Below, piece by piece: positions 26,702 to 35,490 of a stretch of 59,157 nt of DNA (positions are counted from its first letter, which is position 1; each line of letters starts with the position of its first letter). Made by a program: the position numbers and the translations under genes. Source of the stretch: Paracoccaceae bacterium (GTDB lineage Bacteria > Pseudomonadota > Alphaproteobacteria > Rhodobacterales > Rhodobacteraceae); assembly GCA_026419405.1 (NCBI GenBank), contig JANZZL010000132.1:1-59157 (forward strand), written 5' to 3'. The notes below the pieces were generated by a model, which ran no database searches, was not told the DNA's origin, and worked only from the letters and a program-made list of their open reading frames with translations.

Positions 26702-27031
26702 ATGAAGCCGCATGTCCTCGCCCTGTTCCTGCTGGCAGCCGCCTGCGTGCCCGTGGAAGACACCGGCACGAACGGCACCGGACCGCAGCCCGGCGACCTG
26801 ATCGGCGGGCCGACCGGCGGCGGCCTCGTCGAGCGCGAGCCCGACCTCTGCCAGGCCGCCCAGTACCAGCAGTATCTCGGCCAGCCGGGCACGATCGTGC
26901 CCTCGCTGGGGATCACGCGCGTCTACCGGGTGATCGACTTCGGGGCGATCTATTCGCAGGAATACAACCCGGGCCGGATCAACTTCTGGCTCTCGCCGAC
27001 CGGCCTGATCGCGCGCATCGGCTGCGGCTGA
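26702..27031 (+). CDS. I78-like small exported protein (copy 2)
   Basis: The 109-residue protein has a signal peptide ([15 protein letters not shown]), a Gly/Thr/Pro linker, then a domain from [14 protein letters not shown] through [20 protein letters not shown] to [22 protein letters not shown]. It shares with copy 1 the first Cys, the Q-x-x-L-G-Q pattern, the RVI segment, GRIN and the terminal CG. The site before Cys15 is only a weak lipobox. It is probably a diverged paralogue, with the RPG motif altered. Confidence 0.65.
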   Translation: MKPHVLALFLLAAACVPVEDTGTNGTGPQPGDLIGGPTGGGLVEREPDLCQAAQYQQYLGQPGTIVPSLGITRVYRVIDFGAIYSQEYNPGRINFWLSPTGLIARIGCG

Positions 27032-27049
27032 CCGGCGGGCCCTCGCCGG
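27032..27049 (+). terminator. Short GC hairpin after copy 2 of the I78 genes
   Basis: CCGGCG and CGCCGG pair perfectly around GGCCCT, beginning directly after the stop codon. No U-run follows, so terminator function is tentative. Confidence 0.35.
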
Positions 27050-27112
27050 GCCGCTTCACGACCGCGTCATCGCGCATTGCGCCTGCCGGGCGGGGGCCCC
27101 AGTTGCGGCCGC

Positions 27113-27391
27113 ATGAGACAGGCACTGATCGTCATCACCATGTCGGCGGCCGCCCTTTCGGCCTGCGCCGACGCCTCCGTCACCCGTGCGGCCACCCGTG
27201 CGCACGGGATCTGCGATGCCGAGGGGCTGGACCGTTTCGTCGGGCGCCCCGTGGTGGATCTGGCCGCGAATGCGGCGCTGCGGCCGATGCGGGTGCTCCT
27301 GCCCGGCGAGCCGCCGGGACCGGTCGAGCCGGGACGGCTGACCATCCGCTCGGACGGCGCGGGCCGGGTCGCGGCGCTGTCCTGCGGCTGA
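27113..27391 (+). CDS. I78-like small lipoprotein (copy 3)
   Basis: The 92-residue protein has a lipoprotein signal (AALSAC, Cys18), then a domain from [16 protein letters not shown] to [35 protein letters not shown]. The first Cys, the FVGRP segment, MRVLLPGE, the GRLTI strand and the terminal CG align with copies 1 and 2, though identity is low. It probably folds like I78 inhibitors with a disulfide between the two domain cysteines. A 71-bp gap leads to leuD. Confidence 0.6.
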   Translation: MRQALIVITMSAAALSACADASVTRAATRAHGICDAEGLDRFVGRPVVDLAANAALRPMRVLLPGEPPGPVEPGRLTIRSDGAGRVAALSCG

Positions 27392-27462
27392 GGCAGCCGG
27401 CCGGCGCCTTGCCTTGCCGCCTGCCGCAGGGTAGGACCGCAGCGGTCGAAGGGAGTCCTGCC

Positions 27463-28068
27463 ATGGAGAAGTTCACGAGGCTGACCGGGGTCGCGGCGCC
27501 GATGCCGCTGGTCAACATCGACACCGACATGATCATCCCCAAGCAGTTCCTCAAGACGATCAAGCGCACCGGCCTGGGCCGCAACCTGTTCGACGAGATG
27601 CGCTATGACGCGCAGGGCAACGAGATCCCCGACTTCGTGCTGAACCAGCCGGCCTATCGCAACGCGCAGATCCTGATCGCCGGCGACAACTTCGGCTGCG
27701 GGTCGAGCCGCGAGCACGCGCCCTGGGCGCTTCTCGACTTCGGCATCCGCTGCGTGATCTCCACGAGCTTCGCCGACATCTTCTACAACAACTGCTTCAA
27801 GAACGGGATCCTGCCCGTCGTCCTGCCGCAGGAGGCGGTGGACTACCTGATGGAGGATGCCCGCAAGGGGGCGAATGCACGGATCACCGTCGATCTCGAG
27901 GCGCAGACCGTCACCGCCTCGGACGGGCGCGCATTCACCTTCGAGGTGGACCCGTTCAAGAAGCACTGCCTGCTCAACGGGCTCGACGACATCGGACTCA
28001 CCCTCGCCAAGCTCCCGGCCATCGAATCGTTCGAGGCCCGGGCGCGCGCGGAGCGGCCTTGGGCCTGA
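27463..28068 (+). CDS. leuD: 3-isopropylmalate dehydratase small subunit
   Basis: LeuD (EC 4.2.1.33 with LeuC) isomerises 2- to 3-isopropylmalate in leucine synthesis. The 201-residue protein shows [17 protein letters not shown], the substrate-specificity and swivel-domain segment [36 protein letters not shown], and the C-terminal helix. Its iron-sulfur partner LeuC and also LeuB are not in the neighbourhood shown. GGGAG precedes the ATG at 27463. Confidence 0.95.
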   Translation: MEKFTRLTGVAAPMPLVNIDTDMIIPKQFLKTIKRTGLGRNLFDEMRYDAQGNEIPDFVLNQPAYRNAQILIAGDNFGCGSSREHAPWALLDFGIRCVISTSFADIFYNNCFKNGILPVVLPQEAVDYLMEDARKGANARITVDLEAQTVTASDGRAFTFEVDPFKKHCLLNGLDDIGLTLAKLPAIESFEARARAERPWA

Positions 28069-28074
28069 TCCGAG

Positions 28075-28097
28075 GTTATCCACAACATGTTGATAAC
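28075..28097. promoter_or_regulatory. Head-to-head DnaA boxes in a near-perfect palindrome
   Basis: TTATCCACA (28076-28084) is a perfect DnaA box, and 3 bases later TGTTGATAA (28088-28096) is its inverted partner with one mismatch. With the flanking G and C the site forms a 10-bp dyad with a single mismatched pair. It lies 7 bp after leuD in an AT-rich 273-bp intergenic region. DnaA binding is likely; nothing else here suggests a replication origin. Confidence 0.55.
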
Positions 28098-28194
28098 GCT
28101 CGCGGGCGTGCCCAAATTTCGCCACGCCTTTGATGCTTTGCGGCGACAGTCGCTCCCCCAAAATGCCGGTTTGTTGAACGATTCCTAACGGCGA

Positions 28195-28233
28195 GAGTCC
28201 ATGGGCCCCCCGCTGCCGGGGTATAGTGGACTC
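28195..28233 (+). other. Two-tier hairpin upstream of the unknown membrane protein
   Basis: GAGTCCA (28195-28201) and TGGACTC (28227-28233) are perfect complements, and inside them CCCCG/CGGGG (28208-28212, 28217-28221) closes a 4-base loop. It could be a terminator of leuD transcription or a leader structure of the next gene; no U-tract follows. Confidence 0.35.
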
Positions 28234-28341
28234 CCGTCCGTCGCCCGCACCTTCGGCCCGTCCGGGAAATGCGGGGACCGTGCAGGGGGTGAAGGTGTTC
28301 GTGACGCTGCCAGATGTGTTCCGGCGCGCGGAGGGGGTGGA

Positions 28342-29175
28342 ATGCTCGCGCGGCTGACCAGTGCGATCGTGCGCGGCTGTCTCGTCGCGGTGATGATCCT
28401 CATCCCGTCGCTGCTGGTGCCGACGGTCGCGCGGGACACCAGCGAGATCGTGCTGCTCGTGGCGCTGTTCGCCGCGGTGCTGACCACGGTCGAGTATGCC
28501 GCCGTCTACCCCAGCATCGTCGAGTTCCGCGATGCGCCGCCCTTCAACCGGATCCGCTACATCTCGCTCTTCGTCTCGATCCTGCTGATCTCGGTGGTCT
28601 GCCGGGGCGAGATCCAGCCCAGCGCCTTCACCAATTTCGTGCAGGCGATCGGACTCCTGATCGGCCAGGTGATCGACTTCCCCTACAGCCCGGTGCGGCT
28701 CATGGTGCTGATGCTGCCGCCCGACGCCAGCCCCGAGGACGTGACGCTGCTGCGCACGGCGGCGGGGCTGTCCTACCTGATCTCGCTGATGTCGCTCGGC
28801 ATTTTCGTGGCGATCCTCAGATTCGCGGGCTGGCCGCAGGGGCTGACCGGGTTCAACGTCTGGACCAACCTGCCCACCTTCGATCCGACCTCGTCGGGCG
28901 ACGTGGTGCAGCGGCTGATCCGCGACGCGCGGGTGAACATCGCGCTGGGGTTCTTCCTGCCCTTCCTCATTCCGGTCGCGGTGCGGGCGGGAACGGTCCT
29001 CTTCGATCCGGTCACCTTCGGCTCCTTCCACACGCTGATCTGGACGACGGTCGCATGGGCATTCCTGCCGGCAAGCCTCTTCATGCGCGGGATCGCGATG
29101 CGCCGCGTGGCGGACATGATCGCCGACCGCCGCCGCCGGTCGCAGCAGTCCGAAGGGCACTACGTGCCGGCCTGA
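28342..29175 (+). CDS. Multi-pass inner-membrane protein of unknown function
   Basis: The 277-residue protein has about seven hydrophobic helices, including [69 protein letters not shown] and [16 protein letters not shown], and a basic cytoplasmic end ([12 protein letters not shown]). I recognise no named family. The start [12 protein letters not shown] at 28342 follows GGAGGGGGTGG; an upstream in-frame start would only add low-complexity residues. The secreted EEP-type gene overlaps its 3' end, so the two are probably expressed together. Confidence 0.75.
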   Translation: MLARLTSAIVRGCLVAVMILIPSLLVPTVARDTSEIVLLVALFAAVLTTVEYAAVYPSIVEFRDAPPFNRIRYISLFVSILLISVVCRGEIQPSAFTNFVQAIGLLIGQVIDFPYSPVRLMVLMLPPDASPEDVTLLRTAAGLSYLISLMSLGIFVAILRFAGWPQGLTGFNVWTNLPTFDPTSSGDVVQRLIRDARVNIALGFFLPFLIPVAVRAGTVLFDPVTFGSFHTLIWTTVAWAFLPASLFMRGIAMRRVADMIADRRRRSQQSEGHYVPA

Positions 29176-30275
29176 CGGCCGCGGCCCTGGCCGGTGCTGC
29201 GGCGCCCGCGCCGGCGGGGACGCTGCGGGTGGCGACGTGGAACGCCGAACTGACCCGGCCCGGGCCGGGGCTTCTGCTGCGCGACATCGAGGGCGGCAGG
29301 GACGCCCAGGTGGCCGCGGCGGTCGCGGTCATCGCCGCCGCGGCGCCGGACGTGCTGCTGCTGACCGGCATCGACTACGACCACGGGCTGGAGGCGCTCG
29401 ACGCCCTTGCCGGTCTGCTCGCGGCGGCGGGGCAGGACTACCCCCACCGCTTCGCCCTCAGGCCGAACACCGGACGGGCGAGCGGACTCGACCTCGACGG
29501 CGACGGGCGCGCGGGCGGCCCCGGCGATGCGCAGGGTTTCGGCCGGTTTGCCGGGCAGGGCGGCATGGCGCTGCTCTCGAAGCTGCCGCTCGCGGCGGCC
29601 GAGGCGCGCGACTTCTCGGCGTTCGTCTGGCGCGACCTGCCGGGGGCGCTGCTGCCGCGGCGGGCCGACGGCGACCCGTTCCCCTCGGAGGCGGCGGCGG
29701 CGGTGCAGCGGCTCTCGACCACGGGGCACTGGGCGGTGCCGGTGGTTCTGCCCGGAGGCGGGCGGCTCACGCTTCTTGCCTGGCACGCCACACCGCCGGT
29801 GTTCGACGGGCCCGAGGACCGCAACGGCCGGCGCAACCACGACGAGGCGGCCTTCTGGCTGCGGCTGATCGAGGGGGACCTGCCCGGCGCGGCACCGCCC
29901 GCGCCGCCCTTCGTGCTCATCGGCGATGCCAATCTCGACACCGCCGACGGCGAGGGCCGGCCGGAGGCGCTGGCGGCGCTGCTCGGGCACCCGATGCTGA
30001 CCGATCCCGCCCCGGCGAGCGCCGGCGGCGCGGCCGCCGCGGCGGAGCAGGGCGGCGCCAACCTGCGCCACCGCGGGCCGCCCGCGCTCGACACCGCCGA
30101 CTGGCCGGACGACCCCGGCCCCGGCAACCTGCGGGTGGACTACGTGCTGCCCTCGCGCGATCTCGCGGTGCTCGGCGCGGGCGTCCTCTGGCCGGAGCCG
30201 GCCGACCCCCTCGCGGCGGCCGTCGCCGCGGCCTCGCGCCACCGGCTGGTCTGGGTGGACCTGGCGCTGCCCTAG
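29055..30275 (+). CDS. Secreted endonuclease/exonuclease/phosphatase-fold protein
   Basis: The EEP domain begins [17 protein letters not shown], continues with [19 protein letters not shown], a [12 protein letters not shown] metal/catalytic segment and [17 protein letters not shown] near the end, and finishes with a conserved [10 protein letters not shown]. These are the signature residues (N, D, N, D, H) of Mg-dependent phosphodiesterases. A signal peptide core ([20 protein letters not shown]) precedes the domain, so the mature enzyme is periplasmic. The start is uncertain: the only canonical upstream start is ATG at 29055, overlapping the previous gene by 121 bp; a CTG at 29172 overlaps its stop as CTGA. 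Substrate unknown. Confidence 0.7.
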   Translation: MGIPAGKPLHARDRDAPRGGHDRRPPPPVAAVRRALRAGLTAAALAGAAAPAPAGTLRVATWNAELTRPGPGLLLRDIEGGRDAQVAAAVAVIAAAAPDVLLLTGIDYDHGLEALDALAGLLAAAGQDYPHRFALRPNTGRASGLDLDGDGRAGGPGDAQGFGRFAGQGGMALLSKLPLAAAEARDFSAFVWRDLPGALLPRRADGDPFPSEAAAAVQRLSTTGHWAVPVVLPGGGRLTLLAWHATPPVFDGPEDRNGRRNHDEAAFWLRLIEGDLPGAAPPAPPFVLIGDANLDTADGEGRPEALAALLGHPMLTDPAPASAGGAAAAAEQGGANLRHRGPPALDTADWPDDPGPGNLRVDYVLPSRDLAVLGAGVLWPEPADPLAAAVAAASRHRLVWVDLALP

Positions 30276-30316
30276 CCGGTCTTGCCGACGCGCCTTCCCC
30301 GCGCGAGACTGCGGCG

Positions 30317-31033
30317 ATGGAATGGCGCGACGAGGGGGCGCTGCTCAGCGTCCGGCGACATGGCGAGACCTCGGCGATCATCGAGGTGTTCACCGCCGGG
30401 CACGGGCGGCATGCAGGCGTGGTGCGCGGCGGGACGAGCCGGCGGATCGCCCCCGTCCTGCAGCCCGGCACCCAGCTTGCGCTGACCTGGCGCGCCCGGC
30501 TCGACGCGCACATCGGCGCCTTCACGGTCGAGCCGCTGCGCTCGCGCGCCGCGGCGGTGATGGCCGACCGCCGGGCCCTTGCCGCGCTCGGCGCGGTGAC
30601 GGCGCTGCTGTCGTTCGCCCTGCCCGAGCGCGAGCCGCACCCGGCGCTCTACGCCCGCACCGTGGCGCTGCTCGACGCGCTCGGCACCGGCGCCGACTGG
30701 CCGGCCGACTACGCGCGCTGGGAGCTTGCGCTGCTCGAGGAGCTGGGCTTCGGGCTCGACCTCGGCCGCTGCGCCGCCACCGGCAGCACCGAGGACCTCG
30801 CCTATGTCTCGCCGAGATCGGGCGCCGCCGTCAGCCGGGGCGGTGCCGGGGAATGGGCGGACCGGCTGCTGCCGCTGCCGCCGCTGCTGCTCGGCGGGCC
30901 GGCCGCACCCGGCGACGTGGCGCGGGCCCTGACGACGACCGGCCATTTCCTCGACCGCTGGCTGGTGCCGGCGCTGGGCGAGAGGCCGCTGCCGGCGGCG
31001 CGCGGGCGGCTGGTCGCGGCGCTCGCCTCCTGA
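30317..31033 (+). CDS. recO: DNA repair protein RecO
   Basis: RecO helps RecR load RecA onto SSB-coated gaps. The 238-residue protein begins [39 protein letters not shown], the standard RecO OB-fold start, followed by [21 protein letters not shown] and a helical C-terminal domain with [22 protein letters not shown]. The zinc-binding cysteines seen in some RecO proteins are absent, as is common in alphaproteobacteria. The ATG at 30317 is fixed by homology. Confidence 0.92.
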   Translation: MEWRDEGALLSVRRHGETSAIIEVFTAGHGRHAGVVRGGTSRRIAPVLQPGTQLALTWRARLDAHIGAFTVEPLRSRAAAVMADRRALAALGAVTALLSFALPEREPHPALYARTVALLDALGTGADWPADYARWELALLEELGFGLDLGRCAATGSTEDLAYVSPRSGAAVSRGGAGEWADRLLPLPPLLLGGPAAPGDVARALTTTGHFLDRWLVPALGERPLPAARGRLVAALAS

Positions 31034-31160
31034 AGGGCCCTGCGGCGCGCCGGGCGGCGCCGAACCCGGCCGGCGCGAAACGACGCGCGCAGGTCGCGTC
31101 TGGCCGAGACGCAGGGGCCACGCGGCGCGAAGCCTGAGCCAAGGATCGGCACGCGCCGCG

Positions 31161-32396
31161 ATGATCAACCGCAACCTGCCCCTTGCGCTCAAGCACTCCC
31201 CCGCCTCGCGGGCGCGCGGCTTCGCCCTGCTGGCCGGGCTCGATGCCTGCGTGCGCGGCATGCTGATCTCGGTCATGCCGCTTGTCGTCTACCGGGCGCT
31301 GGACGATGCGGCGCTGGTCTCGCAGCTCTACTTCGTGGTCGGCGTGTTCTCGCTGGTCGCCGGGCTGCTGGTGCCGTCGCTGACCCGCATCATCCCCCGG
31401 CGCTGGACCTACACGCTCGGCACGCTGCTCTACGTCGCCGGATCGGGCCTGGCGATCGCGGGGGGGCCGGTGCTGATCCCGGCGGCGCTGCTGAGCTTCA
31501 CCGTCGGCACGGTGACGATCTTCGTCTGCCTCAACGCCTATGTGCTCGACTACGTGGCGCGTGCCGACCTCGGCCACAGCCAGTCGCTGCAGATGGTCTA
31601 TGCGGCGGCGGCCTGGACGGCGGGGCCGGTGCTGGGCGTCTGGCTCCTCGAGGTCTGGCCGCCGCTGCCGTTCCTTGCGGCCGGGGCGGCCGCGGTGATC
31701 CTGCTCGGCACGTTCTGGAGCCTGCGGCTGGGCAATGGCAAGGAGATCCAGCGCGCCCGCGCCCCGGCGCCGAACCCGCTGGCCTATCTCGGACGCTTCA
31801 TGGCCCAGCCGCGGCTCGTCGCCGGCTGGCTCTTCGCCGTCATCCGGTCCTGCGGGTGGTGGGTCTACGTCGTCTACGTGCCGATCTTCTGCATCGAGGC
31901 GGGCCTCGGCGACAAGGTCGGCGGCACCGTCCTTTCGGCGACGAACGCGCTTCTCTTCGCCGCGCCGCTGATGCTCGTATGGGTGAACCGCGCGACGGTC
32001 CGGGTCACGGTGCGCGGCGCCTTCGCGGCCGGCGGGGCGCTGTTCGTGGCCGCGGCGCTCGCCGCGCCCTGGCCCTGGGTGGCGGTGGCGCTGATCGTGC
32101 TGGCCTCGGTCACGCTGGTGCTGCTCGACGTGGCGGGGGGCTTGCCGTTCCTGATGGCGGTGAAACCTTCCGAGCGCACCGAGATGGCCGCCGTCTACTC
32201 GAGCTTCCGCGACGTCTCGGGCATCGTGACGCCCGGCGTGGCCTGGCTGGTGCTGCTCGTCGCGCCGGTGGCGGGCATCTTCGCCGCAGGCGGGGCGGCG
32301 ATGCTGGCCGCCGCCGCGGTCGCCCAGCGCCTGCACCCGCGGCTCGGGGTTCCGCGGCCCTCGCACGGGCGCGAGCTGCCCGTGGCGGCAGAGTGA
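31161..32396 (+). CDS. MFS-type transporter
   Basis: The 411-residue protein has twelve predicted membrane segments, with the cytoplasmic loop after helix 2 (PSLTRIIPRRWTYTLG) replacing the classic MFS A-motif, and a long central loop with NGKEIQRARAP. AAWTAGPVLGVWLLEVWPPLPFLAAG and YSSFRDVSGIVTPGVAWLVLL resemble the fifth and eleventh helices of drug or sugar transporters. The substrate is unknown. It starts MINRNLPLALKHSPASRARG; no regulator gene is next to it. Confidence 0.75.
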   Translation: MINRNLPLALKHSPASRARGFALLAGLDACVRGMLISVMPLVVYRALDDAALVSQLYFVVGVFSLVAGLLVPSLTRIIPRRWTYTLGTLLYVAGSGLAIAGGPVLIPAALLSFTVGTVTIFVCLNAYVLDYVARADLGHSQSLQMVYAAAAWTAGPVLGVWLLEVWPPLPFLAAGAAAVILLGTFWSLRLGNGKEIQRARAPAPNPLAYLGRFMAQPRLVAGWLFAVIRSCGWWVYVVYVPIFCIEAGLGDKVGGTVLSATNALLFAAPLMLVWVNRATVRVTVRGAFAAGGALFVAAALAAPWPWVAVALIVLASVTLVLLDVAGGLPFLMAVKPSERTEMAAVYSSFRDVSGIVTPGVAWLVLLVAPVAGIFAAGGAAMLAAAAVAQRLHPRLGVPRPSHGRELPVAAE

Positions 32397-32399
32397 GGA

Positions 32400-33428
32400 T
32401 CAGGCGCGGCCGTTCCCGACGAGCCAGCGTCCGGCCGCGGCCACCGCCTCGCGCGGGGGGATGAAGGCAAGGCCGAGCACCTCGCGCGCCCGGGCGTTCG
32501 ACACCCGCTGGTCGCGCCCGAGCAGCGGAACGATCGGGCGCACCGAGGGGTCGAAGAGGCCGATCAGGCGGATCAGCGCGCCCGGCGCGCGCCGCGTGAC
32601 GATCCGCCGGCCGGGCAGCGCGTCGCGCAACGCCTCGGCCATCTCGTGGAACCACAGCGTGCCGGCGGAGATCAGGAACCGCTGCCCCGCCGCACCGTCG
32701 GCGGTCAGCGCCCTGAGGTGCGCCTCGGCGACGTCGCGCACGTCGACGACGGGAAAGGCGATCTGCGGCAGGGCCGGATCCCTGGCGGCAAGCAGCCGCC
32801 CGACGAGGCGCAGCGAGGTTCCGTAGCGCGCGTCGAGCGGCGGCCCGCAGACGAGGCCGGGGTTGAGGGCGGTCAGCCGCAGCCCCGGCGCCTCGCGCGC
32901 GGCGAAGTCCCAGGCCGCGCGTTCGGCCAGCGTCTTGGAACGGAAGTAGGGCGTGGTGGTGGGGTGGTCCGGCTCGGTCCAGTCGGTCTCGTCGAAGACC
33001 CTCCGCCCGGGCGGCAGATCGCGGTGCATCACCGCCGCGACCGAGGAGGTGAGGACCACCCGCCCCACCCCCGCGTCGCGCGCCGCGCGCAGGGCGCGCA
33101 GCGTGCCCTCGACGGCGGGGCGCACGACCTCGTCGGCGGTGCGCGGCTCGGCCAGGGGAAACGGCGAGGCGGTGTGCACGAGCGCATCGGCCCCGGCCAT
33201 TGCCTCCTGCCAGCCTTCGTCCGCCATCAGGTCGAGCCGGACGAAGCGCAGCCTCTCGTCGAGGCCGGCGGGATCGTCGAGCGCGGGGCGCACCGCCGCG
33301 ACGACCTCCTGCGCGCGGTCGGGCGTCCGCAGCGTCGCCCGGACGCGGAAGCCCGCATTCAGAAGCCGCGCCGCGACATGCTTCGCGATGAAACCCGTGG
33401 CGCCGGTGAGCACGACCGTCCGCTCCAT
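32400..33428 (-). CDS. NAD(P)-dependent epimerase/reductase (dihydroflavonol 4-reductase-like extended SDR)
   Basis: This is a 342-residue extended short-chain dehydrogenase. It has the Rossmann motif VVLTGATGFIAKHVAARLLNAG, a DALVHTASPFPL segment, a catalytic YxxxK near TPYFRSKTLAERAAWDFA (Tyr and Lys of the SDR pair), LTALNPGLVCGPPLD and a PQIAFPVVDVRDVAEAHL substrate-loop. The pattern is that of the dihydroflavonol-reductase/cinnamoyl-CoA-reductase group, which in bacteria reduce aldehydes or ketones; the real substrate is unknown. It sits downstream of a long inverted repeat that may control it. Confidence 0.78.
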   Translation of the reverse strand: MERTVVLTGATGFIAKHVAARLLNAGFRVRATLRTPDRAQEVVAAVRPALDDPAGLDERLRFVRLDLMADEGWQEAMAGADALVHTASPFPLAEPRTADEVVRPAVEGTLRALRAARDAGVGRVVLTSSVAAVMHRDLPPGRRVFDETDWTEPDHPTTTPYFRSKTLAERAAWDFAAREAPGLRLTALNPGLVCGPPLDARYGTSLRLVGRLLAARDPALPQIAFPVVDVRDVAEAHLRALTADGAAGQRFLISAGTLWFHEMAEALRDALPGRRIVTRRAPGALIRLIGLFDPSVRPIVPLLGRDQRVSNARAREVLGLAFIPPREAVAAAGRWLVGNGRA

Positions 33429-33430
33429 CG

Positions 33431-33468
33431 ACTTCCCCCATGTTTACAGTGTCTAGTTCGGGGGAAGT
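33431..33468. promoter_or_regulatory. 9-bp inverted repeat framing a TetR-like half-palindrome, upstream of the SDR
   Basis: ACTTCCCCC (33431-33439) and GGGGGAAGT (33460-33468) are perfect complements around 20 bases that contain GTTTACAGTGTCTAG (33442-33456), itself a degenerate palindrome (TTTACA-G-TGTCTA) of the form often bound by TetR-type repressors. It lies 3 bp from the reductase start codon. The 178 bp beyond it, up to mcd, holds no other gene. Confidence 0.5.
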
Positions 33469-33646
33469 AGGCCGCGCCCCGCCGAGGGAAGGGGCGATGG
33501 AGATCACAGCTTCGTGTGCGGGCCGGAACGGGCCGCAGACCCGTGCCTCTGACCTGCCCGGCGCGGGACGGGATGCGCCGCGGCGCCGGCCGGGGGCCGG
33601 GCCGCCGGATCCCGCGGTGACGGGCGACAGCTCCGGCGCGGGCGTC

Positions 33647-35314
33647 TCAGTCGAGAAGCCTGCGGGCGATCACCTGGGCCTGGATCTCGGCCGCGCCCTC
33701 GAAGATGTTGAGGATGCGCGCGTCGCAGAGGATGCGGCTGATCGGGTATTCCAGCGCGAAGCCGTTGCCGCCGTGGATCTGCAGCGCATTGTCGGCCGCC
33801 GCCCAGGCCACGCGCGCGCCGAGGAGCTTCGCCATCCCGGCCTCGAGGTCGCAGCGGTGGCCGTGATCCTTCTGCCAGGCGCTGAAGTAGGTGAGCTGGC
33901 GCGCCACCATGATCTCGACCGCCATCATCGCGAGCTTGCCGGCCACCCGCGGGAAGGCGACGAGCGGCTTGCCGAACTGGCGGCGTTCCTCGGCGTAGCG
34001 CAGGCCCAGCTCGAGCGCGTTCTGCGCCACGCCGATCGCGCGCGCCGCTGTCTGGATGCGCGCGCTCTCGAAGGTCTGCATGAGCTGCTTGAAGCCCTGC
34101 CCCTCGACGCCGCCGAGCAGGTTCTCGCCCTTCACGCGGAAGTCGTCGAAGTTGACGGTGTATTCCTTCATGCCGCGGTAGCCCAGCACCTCGATCTCGC
34201 CGCCCGAGAGGCCGGGATCGACGAAGGGCGACGCGTCGGTGCCCGGTGTCTTCTCGGCCAGGAACATCGACAGGCCGCGCCAGTCGGTCGTGCCCTCGAT
34301 GGTGCGGGCGAGCACGGTCATCACATGGGCGCGCGCGGCATGGGTGATCCAGGTCTTGTTGCCGGTGATCACCCAGTCCTCGCCGTCGCGCCGCGCCCGG
34401 GTGCGCAGGCTGCCGAGGTCGGAGCCGGTGTTTGGCTCGGTGAAGACGGCGGTGGGCAGGATCTCGCCGCTGGCGAGCTTCGGCAGCCAGTGCGCCTTCT
34501 GCTCGGGCGTGCCGCCGCAGAGGATCAGCTCGGCCGCGATCTCGGAACGCGTGCCGAGCGAGCCCACCCCGATGTAGCCGCGCGACAGCTCCTCGGAGAC
34601 GACCACCATCGAGGCCTTGGAGAGCCCGAGCCCGCCGTGTTCCTCGGGGATGGTCAGCCCGAACACGCCCATCCCGGCCAGCTCGTCGATGATCTCCATC
34701 GGGATCAGCGCGTCCCTCAGGTGCCAGCCGTGCGCGTGGGGCGCCACCTTCTCGTCGGAAAAGCGGCGGAACTGGTCGCGGATCATCTCCAGCTCGTCGT
34801 CGAGCCCCGTCGCGCCGAAGGTCGCGTGGCCGGCGTTGTCGCGCATCAGATCGACGAGCCGGGCGCGGGCCTCGGGCGTGTTGCCGGACGCGATCAGCCG
34901 CCGGGCGGCCTCGCCGGGCGCGAAGGTCAGGCCCAGGTCGGCGGGCCGGGCGAATTCGCCCTGGCTCATCGGGATGCCGCCCGCGATCTGGGCGAGATAC
35001 TCGCCGAAGGCGATCTGGTGGATCAGCCGCTCGATCTCGCCGAAGCGCCCCGCGGCCGCGAGCCGGCCGGCCCAGGCCTGCATCTGGCGCAGCGCCTCGA
35101 CGTAGGTGGCGATCCAGGCCGCCGCGTGGGCCGCGTGCTGGTGGCGTTCGACGAGCGCCGCCGAGACCCTGCCGCCCTCGCTCACGCGGGCGCGGAGCGC
35201 CTCGGTCGCGCCGGCCAGGAAGGCCTCGGCCTCGGGCAGCGCGGCGGCGGTCAGATCCAGCAGGTCGGGCAGCAGCGCATCGGCTTCCGGCAGGGCCTGC
35301 CCATCGTGCGGCAT
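33647..35314 (-). CDS. mcd: (2S)-Methylsuccinyl-CoA dehydrogenase (ethylmalonyl-CoA pathway)
   Basis: This is a 555-residue FAD enzyme (EC 1.3.8.12) that oxidises (2S)-methylsuccinyl-CoA to mesaconyl-CoA. It combines an N-terminal extension of about 150 residues (DLLDLTAAALPEAEAFLAG...LAQIAGGIPMSQGEF) with an acyl-CoA dehydrogenase core: TEPNTGSDLGSLRTRA, GNKTWITHAARAH, GGNGFALEYPISRI and LNIFEGAAEIQAQVIARRLL. The long N-terminal domain distinguishes it from ordinary acyl-CoA dehydrogenases, and the presence of ccr and ecm in the window supports the assignment. AAGGGAG fixes the ATG at 35314. A GCGCAACAA element lies 55 bp upstream. Confidence 0.85.
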   Translation of the reverse strand: MPHDGQALPEADALLPDLLDLTAAALPEAEAFLAGATEALRARVSEGGRVSAALVERHQHAAHAAAWIATYVEALRQMQAWAGRLAAAGRFGEIERLIHQIAFGEYLAQIAGGIPMSQGEFARPADLGLTFAPGEAARRLIASGNTPEARARLVDLMRDNAGHATFGATGLDDELEMIRDQFRRFSDEKVAPHAHGWHLRDALIPMEIIDELAGMGVFGLTIPEEHGGLGLSKASMVVVSEELSRGYIGVGSLGTRSEIAAELILCGGTPEQKAHWLPKLASGEILPTAVFTEPNTGSDLGSLRTRARRDGEDWVITGNKTWITHAARAHVMTVLARTIEGTTDWRGLSMFLAEKTPGTDASPFVDPGLSGGEIEVLGYRGMKEYTVNFDDFRVKGENLLGGVEGQGFKQLMQTFESARIQTAARAIGVAQNALELGLRYAEERRQFGKPLVAFPRVAGKLAMMAVEIMVARQLTYFSAWQKDHGHRCDLEAGMAKLLGARVAWAAADNALQIHGGNGFALEYPISRILCDARILNIFEGAAEIQAQVIARRLLD

Positions 35315-35368
35315 CGGTCGACTCCCTTCGTTCATGCTGGCGCCCCGGATAGGACCTTTGCAGGTGCA

Positions 35369-35386
35369 GCGCAACAATAATACGCA
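35369..35386. promoter_or_regulatory. Candidate ethylmalonyl-CoA-pathway operator upstream of mcd
   Basis: GCGCAACAATAATACGCA matches the palindromic site upstream of ecm (GCGCAACAAAATTGCGCA) at 15 of 18 positions. It is AT-rich in a GC-rich background and 55 bp from the mcd start. TTTGCA (35357-35362) lies just beyond it. Confidence 0.5.
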
Positions 35387-35490
35387 TGGGATCGGGATGG
35401 CGACCGAAAATGTCGCAGCCCTTTTCCGGATGCGGAAGCCCCGCAGGCGCGATACACGCGGGGAATGCGCGCGACGGAGGGGGAACTGGC

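Noticed and set aside
33469-33646. Possible small gene between the SDR promoter and mcd
   Set aside because: The 178 bp shows only out-of-frame extensions with no ribosome binding site or protein-like composition.
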